Shown here: positions 52,373-61,217 of the stretch, piece by piece
How the letters are laid out: every line of letters starts with the position of its first letter
Position numbering within the stretch: the first letter of the stretch is position 1
From: Chryseobacterium paludis
GTDB lineage: Bacteria; Bacteroidota; Bacteroidia; Flavobacteriales; Weeksellaceae
DNA: 64,000 nucleotides
Reading direction: 5' to 3'
Assembly (NCBI RefSeq): GCF_025403485.1
Contig: NZ_CP099966.1
Span: 3,757,001 to 3,821,000, forward strand
Position numbers and translations under genes: made by a program
Notes under the pieces: model-generated
What the model saw: the letters and a program-made list of their open reading frames with translations, nothing else
Told to the model about the DNA's origin: nothing
The model's database searches: none

Positions 52373-53314
52373 TTACGAAATTAAAGAATATCTAAAGTTG
52401 ATGTTATATAATCCTGATCTTATACTCTGATAATCAACGAATAAATATTTTATAATCATTGCCCATTTTTTTAATTTTGGAGAACTTGCTATTTCGAAAC
52501 TACGTTGCATCCTTTTGATATGTGTTTTAATGTCTTCTGGAATATTAGCCTCATCTTTTGCCCAATTATAAACTTCATTCCAAAGGATAACTCTTGAGAT
52601 CGTATGCTTTATCTTATTAGAATCTACTTTGGTGATTCTATTGCTTTCATGCACTCCTCTCATTGCTATAGCTTCATCTATAATTCCGGGATATAAATCA
52701 AGATAATATGAAAGGCGAAATAAAAACTCTGTGTCTTCGTGAAGTTTCATTGGCTTGAATAAAGGAGTTAACTTCGCCAAAAGAGACTCTCTACGAACAG
52801 TTAGAGCATCAATACTAAATAGTCCAAAACTTCCTAACTTATGGATCAACCCTGGAAAAACATCTTTAGGATCATGTTTTTTGTAAACTGTGGTTAATAC
52901 ATTTTTAAATAATTTAAAATATTGTTCTTTAGCTTTTTCAGTGTAATAATGTACGCCAATAGCCCCATAAACACCTTCTACTTTGGGATTTTTGAAAAGT
53001 TGTTTTTCTGCATCAAAACGATTGGGAAGAAAATAATCGTCCGCATCTAAAAATGCGATGAAATCTCCTGTTGAATTCTGTATTCCCAGGTTTCTGCTTG
53101 GACCCGCGCCATGATTTTCTTTGTCGGGATGTTGATATAATTTTACTTTGCTATGCTTCGCGGCTAATTCCTGGCAAGTCCGTAAAGATTGATCTGGTGA
53201 TTTGTCTTCCACTAAAACGACTTCAAATACTTCATCAAACTGGAGCGCTGATTCTACAGCCTGAGAAACATATTTTTCAGCGTTATAAACGGGAATGATT
53301 ACTGAGATTTTCAT
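52373..53314 (-). CDS. Glycosyltransferase, GT2 family (tandem copy 2)
   Basis: A 313-residue GT-A glycosyltransferase and close paralogue of the gene at 51384. It shows MKISVIIPVYNAEKYVSQAV, FLDADDYFLPNRFD and MKLHEDTEFLFRLSYYL. The ATG overlaps the previous gene's stop by four bases, so these genes are translationally coupled. The strong similarity of the three copies, including their C-terminal MIIKYLFVDYQSIRSGLYN ending in copies 1 and 2, suggests repeated duplication, perhaps to add like sugars at different linkages. Donor and acceptor are unknown. Confidence 0.9.
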   Translation of the reverse strand: MKISVIIPVYNAEKYVSQAVESALQFDEVFEVVLVEDKSPDQSLRTCQELAAKHSKVKLYQHPDKENHGAGPSRNLGIQNSTGDFIAFLDADDYFLPNRFDAEKQLFKNPKVEGVYGAIGVHYYTEKAKEQYFKLFKNVLTTVYKKHDPKDVFPGLIHKLGSFGLFSIDALTVRRESLLAKLTPLFKPMKLHEDTEFLFRLSYYLDLYPGIIDEAIAMRGVHESNRITKVDSNKIKHTISRVILWNEVYNWAKDEANIPEDIKTHIKRMQRSFEIASSPKLKKWAMIIKYLFVDYQSIRSGLYNINFRYSLIS

Positions 53315-54255
53315 TTCATCGATTTTTGATAATTAAACCTATACTGTGTTTTTAATATATTGGGATTCTTAAGAGCTTCAATAAAGATATTATAATATTT
53401 TATTGCTCCCGTTTTTTGAGATAAGTCGAAGGACTTATATCTTAAGTAAATTTTTTCTTTAAATTCTGAAGGTATCTTCTGATCGCGGGCCCAGTCATAT
53501 AAAGATTTCCAGAAAAGAAGCTGTCTTTGTTTATACTGATGGGAGTATTTCACAATTTTAGTAATTCTGTTATCGTCATGTATTCCGCGTATGGCCACGG
53601 GCTGATCTATAATCCCTGATTTTAAATAACAGTGATAAGCCAGTTTAATAATAAAATCCGAATCCTGATGAACTCTAAGTGTCTTGTTGAATTTTAAATT
53701 AGATGCTTCAATCGCTGATCTTCTTATTGTAAGAGCATTTAAATGGAAGAATGTACCGAAAGTTTTAGTTGTTAATCCTAAAAGTCCTTTAAAAACTTCC
53801 CTTCCTTCAGCGGAATAATTTACAGTTGTAAGGGAAGTATCACTGAATTTCGATTGAAATTCCTGTTTTCCCTTTTCAGTTAAATATTCAATACCAATGG
53901 CTCCAAAGACCCCTTGAACCTTAGAATCAGCAAATATTTCTTTTTCTCCGTCAAAACGATTGGGTAGATAATAATCATCAGCATCTAAAAATGTAATGAA
54001 ATTCCCTGTTGATTTTTCTATTCCCAGATTCCTTGAGGCGCCTGCGCCATGATTTTCTTTATCAGCATGTTGAAATAGTAATACCTTTAGATTTTGGTCA
54101 GCTAATCTTTTGCAAATTTCCAGTGAATTATCTGTTGATTTATCTTCAACTAAAATAACTTCCTTAACTTCTTTAAATTGCAATGCAGACTGAACTGATT
54201 TTTCTAAAAATTCAGCCGCATTATAAACCGGGATAATAACAGAAATTTCAAGCAT
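53311..54255 (-). CDS. Glycosyltransferase, GT2 family (tandem copy 3)
   Basis: A 314-residue GT-A glycosyltransferase, the most diverged of the three tandem copies. It keeps ISVIIPVYNAAEFLEKSVQ, ILVEDKSTDNS and TFLDADDYYLPNRFD, and RVHQDSDFIIKLAYHC. It overlaps the next copy by four bases and asnB by one base. Its C-terminal part (PNILKTQYRFNYQKSMK) lacks the shared ending of copies 1 and 2. The sugar specificity is unknown. Confidence 0.9.
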   Translation of the reverse strand: MLEISVIIPVYNAAEFLEKSVQSALQFKEVKEVILVEDKSTDNSLEICKRLADQNLKVLLFQHADKENHGAGASRNLGIEKSTGNFITFLDADDYYLPNRFDGEKEIFADSKVQGVFGAIGIEYLTEKGKQEFQSKFSDTSLTTVNYSAEGREVFKGLLGLTTKTFGTFFHLNALTIRRSAIEASNLKFNKTLRVHQDSDFIIKLAYHCYLKSGIIDQPVAIRGIHDDNRITKIVKYSHQYKQRQLLFWKSLYDWARDQKIPSEFKEKIYLRYKSFDLSQKTGAIKYYNIFIEALKNPNILKTQYRFNYQKSMK

Positions 54256-56051
54256 TATAATACAGATTGATTGTTATGGGCCCAAAGAGCAAGTTGTAAC
54301 AAATTCCAATGTTTATGATCTTTGTTCAGAAATTTTTGAGCACCCTCAAAATCTATATAATTGAAAATTTTCTGATTTCGATCTTTAAGCAATTCATTGG
54401 ATAAATTGATGAGATTATCTTCTTCAAACCAACTCTTAACACTCATTCCAAATCCTTGCTTGTGACGTTTTCTAATCGTTTCTGTCCAATATGCCCCCAT
54501 TGTTTCCCGAAGTATAATTTTATCATTTTCACTATTTAACTTCAGTTGTTCAGGTAATTGTATGCAAAACTCAGCAAAATCAACATCAAGGAAAGGCGTT
54601 CTCACTTCCAATGAATTCGCCATGGCCATTCTGTCGGATTTCATCATCATATTTCCTGGAACATAATTTTCCAGATCTACCCGCATAATATCGTTCAATG
54701 AGTCAGAATTGGGTGTGAAACTGTAGGGTTGCTGATAATCTGTTAGAATCCCGAGCAGATTTTGTTCTTTTTTAGAGAATGCATTTCTAACGGAATTCTG
54801 ATGAAAATCTAAAATAGAAGAATACTGTAAATTGCTTTGTGTAACAAAAGAAGTTTCTCTCAACTTTTGATAAATCTTTAATCCGAATTGAGTAATTATA
54901 TTTTTATAGCTAAAGTGGTTTTTTAATTCATTTTCGACTTTATAAAAATGATACCCACCAAATAGTTCATCACCGGCATCCCCAGAAAGGACTACAGTAA
55001 GATTTTTTCTGGCATTTCTACAGATCTCATAATGTGGAAGATAAGAGATGTCAGCAAAAGGTTCATCTAAGAATGGAGAAATCTTTAAGAGTGATGCTGC
55101 TATATCCTGTTTTTTTTCGTGAACCTCAATATGATTGGTTTGGTATTTATCGGCAATTTCTTTAGCATATTTCAATTCACTATCTTTATGATCATACCCA
55201 AAGCTAATAGTCGTTTGTTTTGGCATAAATTCATTGACCAGGGCTACTATGGAGGACGAATCTAATCCGCCACTTAAAAAACTTCCAACTTCCACATCTG
55301 CTATAAGCTGTTTTTTAACAGCATTTTTTAAGAGGTATAAGAATTCTTCCTTTGCATCAGATAAACTTATATTCCTATCCTTTGCCGGTAAGCTATAGTA
55401 ACGTGAAACGATAACTTTTCCATTTTTCCAAATTAGTTGATGAGCAGGAGGAAGCGTGAAAATGTTTTTGTAAATACTTTGATAGGTATTTACATATCCA
55501 TGTTGCAGATAGTGAGCTAAGGCTTCAGAATTTACTTCGGGCTGAATTAATCCAGAAGCTAATATAGCTTTAATCTCCGAGGCAAAAATGAATTCGTTGT
55601 TACTTCCGATAGCATAGAAGAATGGCTTTTCTCCAAAACGATCTCTGGCACAAAATAATTGCTGTTTCTGGTCATCCCAAATTGCAAAAGCAAACATTCC
55701 TGGGAGATCATGGATGAGGTTTTCCTGCTTTCTCTGATACATTGCAAGAATAACTTCTGTATCCGAAGTTCCATGATAAGGATATTCCGGATATCTTTTT
55801 TTAATATCAAGATATCCATAAATTTCACCGTTCAGTACAATGCATTCGTTTTTCGAATTTGAAAACATCGGTTGTTTTCCACTCTCTGAGAGATCTATAA
55901 TTGAAAGTCTTCGATGACCTAAAGTTGCATTTTCATAAAATTCATGATGTGAAGAATCTGGACCGCGATGTACCAGTACATCAGTCATTTTTTTTATTTC
56001 GTTTGTATAATTTCTAGCGTTTGGAGCTATTATTCCTGCTATTCCACACAT
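54255..56051 (-). CDS. asnB: Asparagine synthase (glutamine-hydrolysing), glycan-locus type
   Basis: A 598-residue enzyme with an N-terminal class II glutamine amidotransferase domain (1-190; catalytic Cys2 in MCGIAGI) and a C-terminal ATP-pyrophosphatase synthetase domain. The P-loop is SGGLDSSS at 260-267, and the later SGDAGDELFGGY motif is present. It takes amide nitrogen from glutamine. In polysaccharide clusters AsnB-like enzymes often amidate uronic acids to uronamides rather than make asparagine; that role is inferred here. It overlaps the GT2 gene by one base. Length is normal for bacterial AsnB. Confidence 0.92.
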   Translation of the reverse strand: MCGIAGIIAPNARNYTNEIKKMTDVLVHRGPDSSHHEFYENATLGHRRLSIIDLSESGKQPMFSNSKNECIVLNGEIYGYLDIKKRYPEYPYHGTSDTEVILAMYQRKQENLIHDLPGMFAFAIWDDQKQQLFCARDRFGEKPFFYAIGSNNEFIFASEIKAILASGLIQPEVNSEALAHYLQHGYVNTYQSIYKNIFTLPPAHQLIWKNGKVIVSRYYSLPAKDRNISLSDAKEEFLYLLKNAVKKQLIADVEVGSFLSGGLDSSSIVALVNEFMPKQTTISFGYDHKDSELKYAKEIADKYQTNHIEVHEKKQDIAASLLKISPFLDEPFADISYLPHYEICRNARKNLTVVLSGDAGDELFGGYHFYKVENELKNHFSYKNIITQFGLKIYQKLRETSFVTQSNLQYSSILDFHQNSVRNAFSKKEQNLLGILTDYQQPYSFTPNSDSLNDIMRVDLENYVPGNMMMKSDRMAMANSLEVRTPFLDVDFAEFCIQLPEQLKLNSENDKIILRETMGAYWTETIRKRHKQGFGMSVKSWFEEDNLINLSNELLKDRNQKIFNYIDFEGAQKFLNKDHKHWNLLQLALWAHNNQSVL

Positions 56052-56070
56052 AATACCATTTTATTTTAAA

Positions 56071-56826
56071 TTATGACATCCCTCTTTTACAAAAGAAAAT
56101 ATCTTCCTCAGGATTCACTCCAAATTTTTTATATTTATCAGAAATATTTACTCTCTCTACTATAAAACCAGCATTTTCTAATCGTATTACATAGTCTTGA
56201 CCATATATTCTTACATGATCAAACTGACCAAAAAGTTCTTTTCTTTTTTGAGGGTCGGAAATAGAAAAGTCTTCGTAGGTCTGTTGATTATTCTTAGAAA
56301 TAGGGACCTGTAAAATAGCTTTTCCTTCAGGCTTTAATACCCTTAAAAGTTCTTTCATGGCTTTTGCATCGTCAGGAATATGTTCTAAAACATGATTACA
56401 AATCACCAGATCGAAATAATTGTTCTCGTAAGGGATACTTAAAATATTAATATTTTTTACATGGTCTGGATAATGGTAATTCCCTGTGAGCAGATCTCCA
56501 CAAATATATTCCTTTAAATTCTGGCTTAAAAGAATCTTTGATAATTTAGGTTCTGGTGCGATATGTAATACACTGATGTCTTTTGGAAGATTTAATTCTT
56601 TAATAACAAAAGCATATAAAAGTCTTTCTCTGTCTCTGGAATTACATTTATAGCATCCTGCCGCTCTACGCCCGCCTCCAATGACATGTTTTTCTATTAA
56701 TACAGGTAAATTATGTCCTACAATTTCCAGATCTTTCGATTTGTAGCCACAAAATGGACATTGATAATTTGAGCCTGAATGAGAAAATAGCTCTATCTTT
56801 TTTTTTATTCTGTCCAGGATTTTCAT
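56071..56826 (-). CDS. SAM-dependent methyltransferase with zinc-ribbon-like N-terminus
   Basis: A 251-residue protein. The first 65 residues carry a possible zinc ribbon: Cys23 and Cys26 (CPFCG) and Cys58 and Cys61 (CYKC), followed by NSRDRERL. A class I methyltransferase domain follows, with a SAM-binding strand near SVLHIAPEPKL, an acidic loop, and FDLVICNHVLEHIPDD then ALKPEGKAI-like VLKPEGKAILQVP. It is 19 bases upstream of asnB. The target is unknown and could be a sugar or the lipid carrier. Confidence 0.85.
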   Translation of the reverse strand: MKILDRIKKKIELFSHSGSNYQCPFCGYKSKDLEIVGHNLPVLIEKHVIGGGRRAAGCYKCNSRDRERLLYAFVIKELNLPKDISVLHIAPEPKLSKILLSQNLKEYICGDLLTGNYHYPDHVKNINILSIPYENNYFDLVICNHVLEHIPDDAKAMKELLRVLKPEGKAILQVPISKNNQQTYEDFSISDPQKRKELFGQFDHVRIYGQDYVIRLENAGFIVERVNISDKYKKFGVNPEEDIFFCKRGMS

Positions 56827-56885
56827 ATTGTGTTTTATTTATGTGATAAAAGAAATGTTATTGTAATAAATCTTTCATTGATAAC

Positions 56886-57806
56886 TTACAGATTCAGGAA
56901 TGTTGGTCCTATTTGCATTACTTTACTGCGTATTTCAGCTAATTTTTTTTCTTCTTTTGAAATCTTTTTATACTTTAAAGATAGTTTTTTATAAGTGCCA
57001 ATATTTCCTGTGATAATATTCTTTACAATGCTTTGCTTAAGAGATTTCTTTTCTAAATATAATGCATTGTTCAGGTTAGGATTTATAATTTTAGTTTCTA
57101 TACTCAGATTTGGAAATTTATTATAATCAATTTTAGTTAAAAATTGTTTTCCATCATGAACTGCTTTACTGCCAGGGACAAGTAGCGTTTTTTTCTCGTG
57201 AAATAATACCCGGTTTGTATACTCATCGTCTTCTCCATAGTGAAAAAAGTAAGGGTTAAATCCACCTACAGTTTCTATGGTATGCTTTGGAAGAAGCCAA
57301 TGAGCAGCATTAATAAACTTAATTTCATAAAAAGGTTTCAGTGTTTGAAAATACAGGTCAGATATCAGCCTTGTCTTTTCAAAATTTGTAGCAATATATT
57401 TATCTAAAAAGATATCCAGATATTTTTCTGTTCCATCAATTTGCATGGGGCTGATGATCCCAATTTCTTCTTGTTTGGGATGCTTACTGTAAATATCAAG
57501 CAACTTTTCAAGACTATCAGGGTAAAGCCATGCATCCTGATTCATCAGATAGAAAAAATCTGCACCTTCTTTATGAGCTTTTTCAATACCTATATTATTG
57601 GCTTTACCAAATCCCAGATTCTCTGAAGACTGAATGAAATCTACTTCCGGGAAATTTGTTTTTATATACTCCTGTGTATTATCTGTTGATCCATTATCTA
57701 CAACAATACACTGTATAGGAACCGAAGATCGCCTTAAGCTTGTAAAGCATCTTTCTGCCCATTTCATGGCATTATAAGTGACAATAATAAGATAAATCCT
57801 TGGCAT
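56886..57806 (-). CDS. Glycosyltransferase, GT2 family (rhamnosyltransferase-like)
   Basis: A 306-residue GT-A glycosyltransferase. It has IYLIIVTYNAMKWAERC, CIVVDNGSTDNT, GFGKANNIGI and LMNQDAWL, the last being the DxD-like site of the WcaA/rhamnosyltransferase branch. FFHYGEDDEYTNRVL is the catalytic base segment. Its Lys-rich C-terminus (about 255-306) may contact the membrane. It ends 59 bases before the methyltransferase gene and starts 10 bases after the short dehydrogenase gene. The donor cannot be told. Confidence 0.88.
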   Translation of the reverse strand: MPRIYLIIVTYNAMKWAERCFTSLRRSSVPIQCIVVDNGSTDNTQEYIKTNFPEVDFIQSSENLGFGKANNIGIEKAHKEGADFFYLMNQDAWLYPDSLEKLLDIYSKHPKQEEIGIISPMQIDGTEKYLDIFLDKYIATNFEKTRLISDLYFQTLKPFYEIKFINAAHWLLPKHTIETVGGFNPYFFHYGEDDEYTNRVLFHEKKTLLVPGSKAVHDGKQFLTKIDYNKFPNLSIETKIINPNLNNALYLEKKSLKQSIVKNIITGNIGTYKKLSLKYKKISKEEKKLAEIRSKVMQIGPTFLNL

Positions 57807-57816
57807 TTATTTTTTT

Positions 57817-58485
57817 TTAAGTATATTTTTCAGCTAAATTTTTCAAATAATCAGTAGGCTCTATTCCAGAGAAAAAGCTGTTGGTGTTTTTATCAAAATC
57901 GACTTTGTAAAAATCCCCTTCATCTGCTTCATCATAATTTGCTTTCTGATCCATTCTATTTTGGATGGCATCTATAATTTCCCTTAAATCATAATAATAA
58001 GGATATGCAAAGTTTATTGTTTCATTTTTCACAGACTTGCATGTACTTTCTAAAAAATTAGCAATGTCATCGATATCTAATAATAATCTTCTGGCATTTC
58101 GGTGAAGTATGAATTTACTATTGGTTTTAATTTTTGTTTTAAGAAAATTAAAAAGAGTATTAGGATTTCCACCTTTCCCTACGATATTACCAATTCTTAG
58201 AATAAGGTAATTGTCAGATTTACTTTTAATATAATTTTCCATTTCCAACTTATGCAGTACATAAAAGCTGTCCTGTTTTGATTGATCCTGAACACTCAAT
58301 GTGGAGAAATAGATAAACTTCTTTTCGCTGTAATTTTCAAGGGCGTTGCTTAAAAGATTGAATTCTCTTTCAAATTCTGCTTTTTTTGTTTCAAGAGAAT
58401 TTGAAACTCCTGAAGCGAAGAAAAGTATTTTGTCCGAATCGATATTTTGTAATGAACTAGCAATAAGCCCGTTTCCTATGATCAT
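57817..58485 (-). CDS. Short NAD-dependent epimerase/dehydratase family protein
   Basis: A 222-residue extended SDR-like protein, shorter than most sugar-nucleotide epimerases (300 or more residues). The dinucleotide site is a reduced IIGNGLIAS at the very start, and the YxxxK pair is Tyr75 and Lys79 in FYVLHKLEME. FIYFSTLSVQD and LILRIGNIVGKGG fit the family. The glycine motif at the first codons means the N-terminus is minimal. Related short proteins occur in other O-antigen loci. It may make or modify a nucleotide sugar, but the exact reaction is unknown. Confidence 0.8.
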   Translation of the reverse strand: MIIGNGLIASSLQNIDSDKILFFASGVSNSLETKKAEFEREFNLLSNALENYSEKKFIYFSTLSVQDQSKQDSFYVLHKLEMENYIKSKSDNYLILRIGNIVGKGGNPNTLFNFLKTKIKTNSKFILHRNARRLLLDIDDIANFLESTCKSVKNETINFAYPYYYDLREIIDAIQNRMDQKANYDEADEGDFYKVDFDKNTNSFFSGIEPTDYLKNLAEKYT

Positions 58486-58548
58486 ATTGTGTCTTTTGAT
58501 ATTGTGTGTAACTAATTATTGTTAAAGTTAGTATTATTAAAAATAAAA

Positions 58549-59418
58549 TTAAAGATCTACTTTTAATTTTCTATTAATCTGAGATGCATATCTAATGTAA
58601 TTAAAATATTTTTTAATAAAAAATAGATGTTGTCTGAAATCTAAATACTTATAAGGATAAAATTTTAGTGTAAATAAAAGCGTTTTCCTATTAATCGGGT
58701 AGTATTCAAAATATTTATGTAAAAAGCCGGAAAATATTTTTTTCTCGGTGGTATTGTCAATTGTTTTTTGAAAATCAGATCCAATTTTTTCTTTAATTTT
58801 TATGTTGGAATCCAACCACTTTTTATCCAGATTTCCGCCAGAGAAATGTTGTATAAGTATATTATCGATTACGTAATTTTGAAGTCTTTTTGATACCCTT
58901 AATGTAAAATCCAGATCATAACCGTGAAACCCATTAATATCTTCATCGAATTTAAAATCAAAGAAATTTTCCTTTTTAATACCTAGAAATACACCATCTA
59001 CGGCATAAACCGGATTTGTATTTCCAGAGACTTTATTAATTAGATAGGATTCGGCATTTTCTTTATTTCCCTGCAAAATATTGATGAAATTATATTTTTC
59101 TGAAACGGTCCAACTGGAAGGTGCAACAGGGACATAGGAAGAGCCGGCAAGTCCGATAACACCTGTTCCAGGTCGGTTGAGGTGGGTTATTAATTTCTCG
59201 CCCCATTTATCTGTATGAAATAAAATATCCTCATGGATGAATAAAAAATAATCATATTTAGCTTTTTCTGCTCCCATATTGTATGCCTTGCAGATCCCCA
59301 TTAATCCAGGATTATCAATTTTGATAATTTCGTAGGGTACACCAATCGTTTCTGCAATATTATTTTCCAATGCAGAGAAATACTGAGGAAGATATGAAGA
59401 TATAATGATAGAGATCAT
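58549..59418 (-). CDS. Glycosyltransferase-like GT-A protein
   Basis: A 289-residue protein. The start MISIIISSYLPQYFSAL and YEIIKIDNPGLMGICKAYNMG, then YFLFIHEDILF, give a GT-A-like fold with an HED metal-site variant. DGVFLGIKKENFFDFKFDEDINGFHGYDLDF supplies the base region. The plan matches the Glyco_tranf_2_5 group, whose members are often found in surface glycan clusters. The C-terminus is Lys/Tyr/Phe-rich. It sits 19 bases after the GT4 gene. The sugar is unknown. Confidence 0.82.
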   Translation of the reverse strand: MISIIISSYLPQYFSALENNIAETIGVPYEIIKIDNPGLMGICKAYNMGAEKAKYDYFLFIHEDILFHTDKWGEKLITHLNRPGTGVIGLAGSSYVPVAPSSWTVSEKYNFINILQGNKENAESYLINKVSGNTNPVYAVDGVFLGIKKENFFDFKFDEDINGFHGYDLDFTLRVSKRLQNYVIDNILIQHFSGGNLDKKWLDSNIKIKEKIGSDFQKTIDNTTEKKIFSGFLHKYFEYYPINRKTLLFTLKFYPYKYLDFRQHLFFIKKYFNYIRYASQINRKLKVDL

Positions 59419-59437
59419 ATAAAAGTATTCACTAATT

Positions 59438-60625
59438 TTATTTCAATAGATTGTCCATCGTCTGAAAGATATCAGTAGTCAGTCTTTTTTCAGAATATTC
59501 CAGTTCTAGTTTATTCTGGATTTTAATTCCATAATTTTCTCTTAATTCTTTGCTCTGTAATAGCTTAACGATCTCAGAAGCCATAGTATCCAAATCAAGA
59601 TAAGGGGCAAGAACACCAAAACCATTTTCAAGAAATTCTACTGCGCCGCCACTTTGTTCAAATGCAACAATAGGTTTTTTAAGTTTTGCTGCAGTAAGCA
59701 TTACAAGAGGAAACGGATCTTCCCGGGATAGTAAGAGGAAAATATCAAAAATATTAATATAGTCGTTTGGAAATTTGTTGTGATCTACATATATGATTTT
59801 ATCATCTACTCCAAGTTTTTCAGCATCTAGCTTTGAACATTTTACAGGGCCAATTTTGGAAGTTCCACCAAGGTTAATGAATTTAAAATCTATATCTGTC
59901 TGATCTGCTATTTTTTTTACAAGGAGAGGTACTAAATCCGTTCCTTTACGCAATTCCTGAGAGCTTGCAATACCAATAACTAATTCATTATCAGAAATAT
60001 TGAGCTCTTTTTTTAAAGCTGTCGTATCTTTTTGAATATCAATTACTTCATCGACAAAAGAATGAATGACTTTAATTTTTTCTGGTTTTGCTCCATATCT
60101 GGTAATCAGGTTCTCTGCTACAGCATTTGATCCCGCAATAATAGTAGAAACATTGGATACGTTTTCTAAAATAAATTCTTTTGAGTAAGAACTTTCTACT
60201 CCAAAAGCCAGTTCGTGGATGGCTACAATGGTAGGAATGTTCTTTTTGTAAAAGGGTATTGTCCAAATTAGTGTTTCTGCAGTATTTCCATATACCAAAT
60301 CATAATTGTTAGAAAATAATCTTCCGGTTATCTTTTCAATCTGTTCCTCTCTGGTTTCTGCTGTTGGAAAAAATGCAGCCTGAAGTTTTTTAAAATTTCT
60401 ATTGATAAAAGAAAATGATTGATTATAATAACTAGCTACAATAATTTTGTTGTCAGAAATTTTAGCAAAATCTTCAAAAAGCTGTCCTGCTCTTAATAAT
60501 AGAATATCAATGCTAAAATTCTTTTTTTCTTGTTTAAGCTTTTTTAATACACTCAACAATAGTATTGGAGCACCTGATAAAGATGCTTCATGAGATATAA
60601 CTAATATTTTTTTTGTTTCATTCAT
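59438..60625 (-). CDS. Glycosyltransferase, GT4 type
   Basis: A 395-residue GT-B glycosyltransferase. The N-terminal half begins KKILVISHEASLSGAPILLLS, a loop of the acceptor site. The C-terminal half has ELVIGIASSQELRKGTDLV, then IFDIFLLLSREDPFPLVMLTA, the E-x7-like nucleotide-sugar region, with the second acidic residue replaced. It overlaps the acyltransferase gene upstream by eight bases. The donor is unknown. Confidence 0.9.
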   Translation of the reverse strand: MNETKKILVISHEASLSGAPILLLSVLKKLKQEKKNFSIDILLLRAGQLFEDFAKISDNKIIVASYYNQSFSFINRNFKKLQAAFFPTAETREEQIEKITGRLFSNNYDLVYGNTAETLIWTIPFYKKNIPTIVAIHELAFGVESSYSKEFILENVSNVSTIIAGSNAVAENLITRYGAKPEKIKVIHSFVDEVIDIQKDTTALKKELNISDNELVIGIASSQELRKGTDLVPLLVKKIADQTDIDFKFINLGGTSKIGPVKCSKLDAEKLGVDDKIIYVDHNKFPNDYINIFDIFLLLSREDPFPLVMLTAAKLKKPIVAFEQSGGAVEFLENGFGVLAPYLDLDTMASEIVKLLQSKELRENYGIKIQNKLELEYSEKRLTTDIFQTMDNLLK

Positions 60626-61217
60626 TTTGCAAAGATTCGAATATTAAATTTTGACTGTTTTTTACAATAGTATTAGCCGGGATAGATTTATGAATAACAC
60701 ATCCAGCACCAATAATACAATTGTCGCCGATGTTAACTCCTTTTAATATGACTGTATTACTTCCTATCCAGCAATTATTACCTATAATTATCGGTGAAGT
60801 CTTAAAGGCTGTTTTATCTATAAAGAAATTGGGATTGAACCCGTACTCATGATTGTGATCATATAATTTTACACCTTCTCCGAATATAGTATCATCACCA
60901 ATGGTAATATTATCGATACAATTAATTGAAGAATAATTATTAAAGAAAACCCCACTGCCAATAGTTAGTGAAGCATTTGGAAGCACTGAAATATTACAGT
61001 AATCTCTCACGAAAAACCGTTCACCAATAGCTATATTACCAAATTCGCCCTCATTTCCTTTAAAGATATTAACATCTTGAGGGGCAAAAGTATGGTGAAT
61101 TGTAATAGTTGGTTTTGCGTTAAAAGCCCGCCAAAGTTTCTTCTTTTTTTGTACTTCAAGATCAGTAATAAAAGAAGCTATTTTTCTATGGATATAATTT
61201 TTTAGCCTTAAGAACAT
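60618..61217 (-). CDS. Acyltransferase, LbH/maltose-galactoside acetyltransferase-like
   Basis: A 199-residue hexapeptide-repeat acyltransferase, paralogous to the one at 49888. It shares SINCIDNITIGDDTIFGEGVKLYDHNHEY with its catalytic His, then IIIGNNCWIGSNTVILKGVNIGDN and CIIGAGCVIHKSIPAN. The first 60 residues are a basic extension (LRLKNYIHRKIASF). It overlaps the GT2 gene by one base and the GT4 gene by eight, so all are translated together. It probably O-acetylates a sugar. Confidence 0.88.
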   Translation of the reverse strand: MFLRLKNYIHRKIASFITDLEVQKKKKLWRAFNAKPTITIHHTFAPQDVNIFKGNEGEFGNIAIGERFFVRDYCNISVLPNASLTIGSGVFFNNYSSINCIDNITIGDDTIFGEGVKLYDHNHEYGFNPNFFIDKTAFKTSPIIIGNNCWIGSNTVILKGVNIGDNCIIGAGCVIHKSIPANTIVKNSQNLIFESLQNE

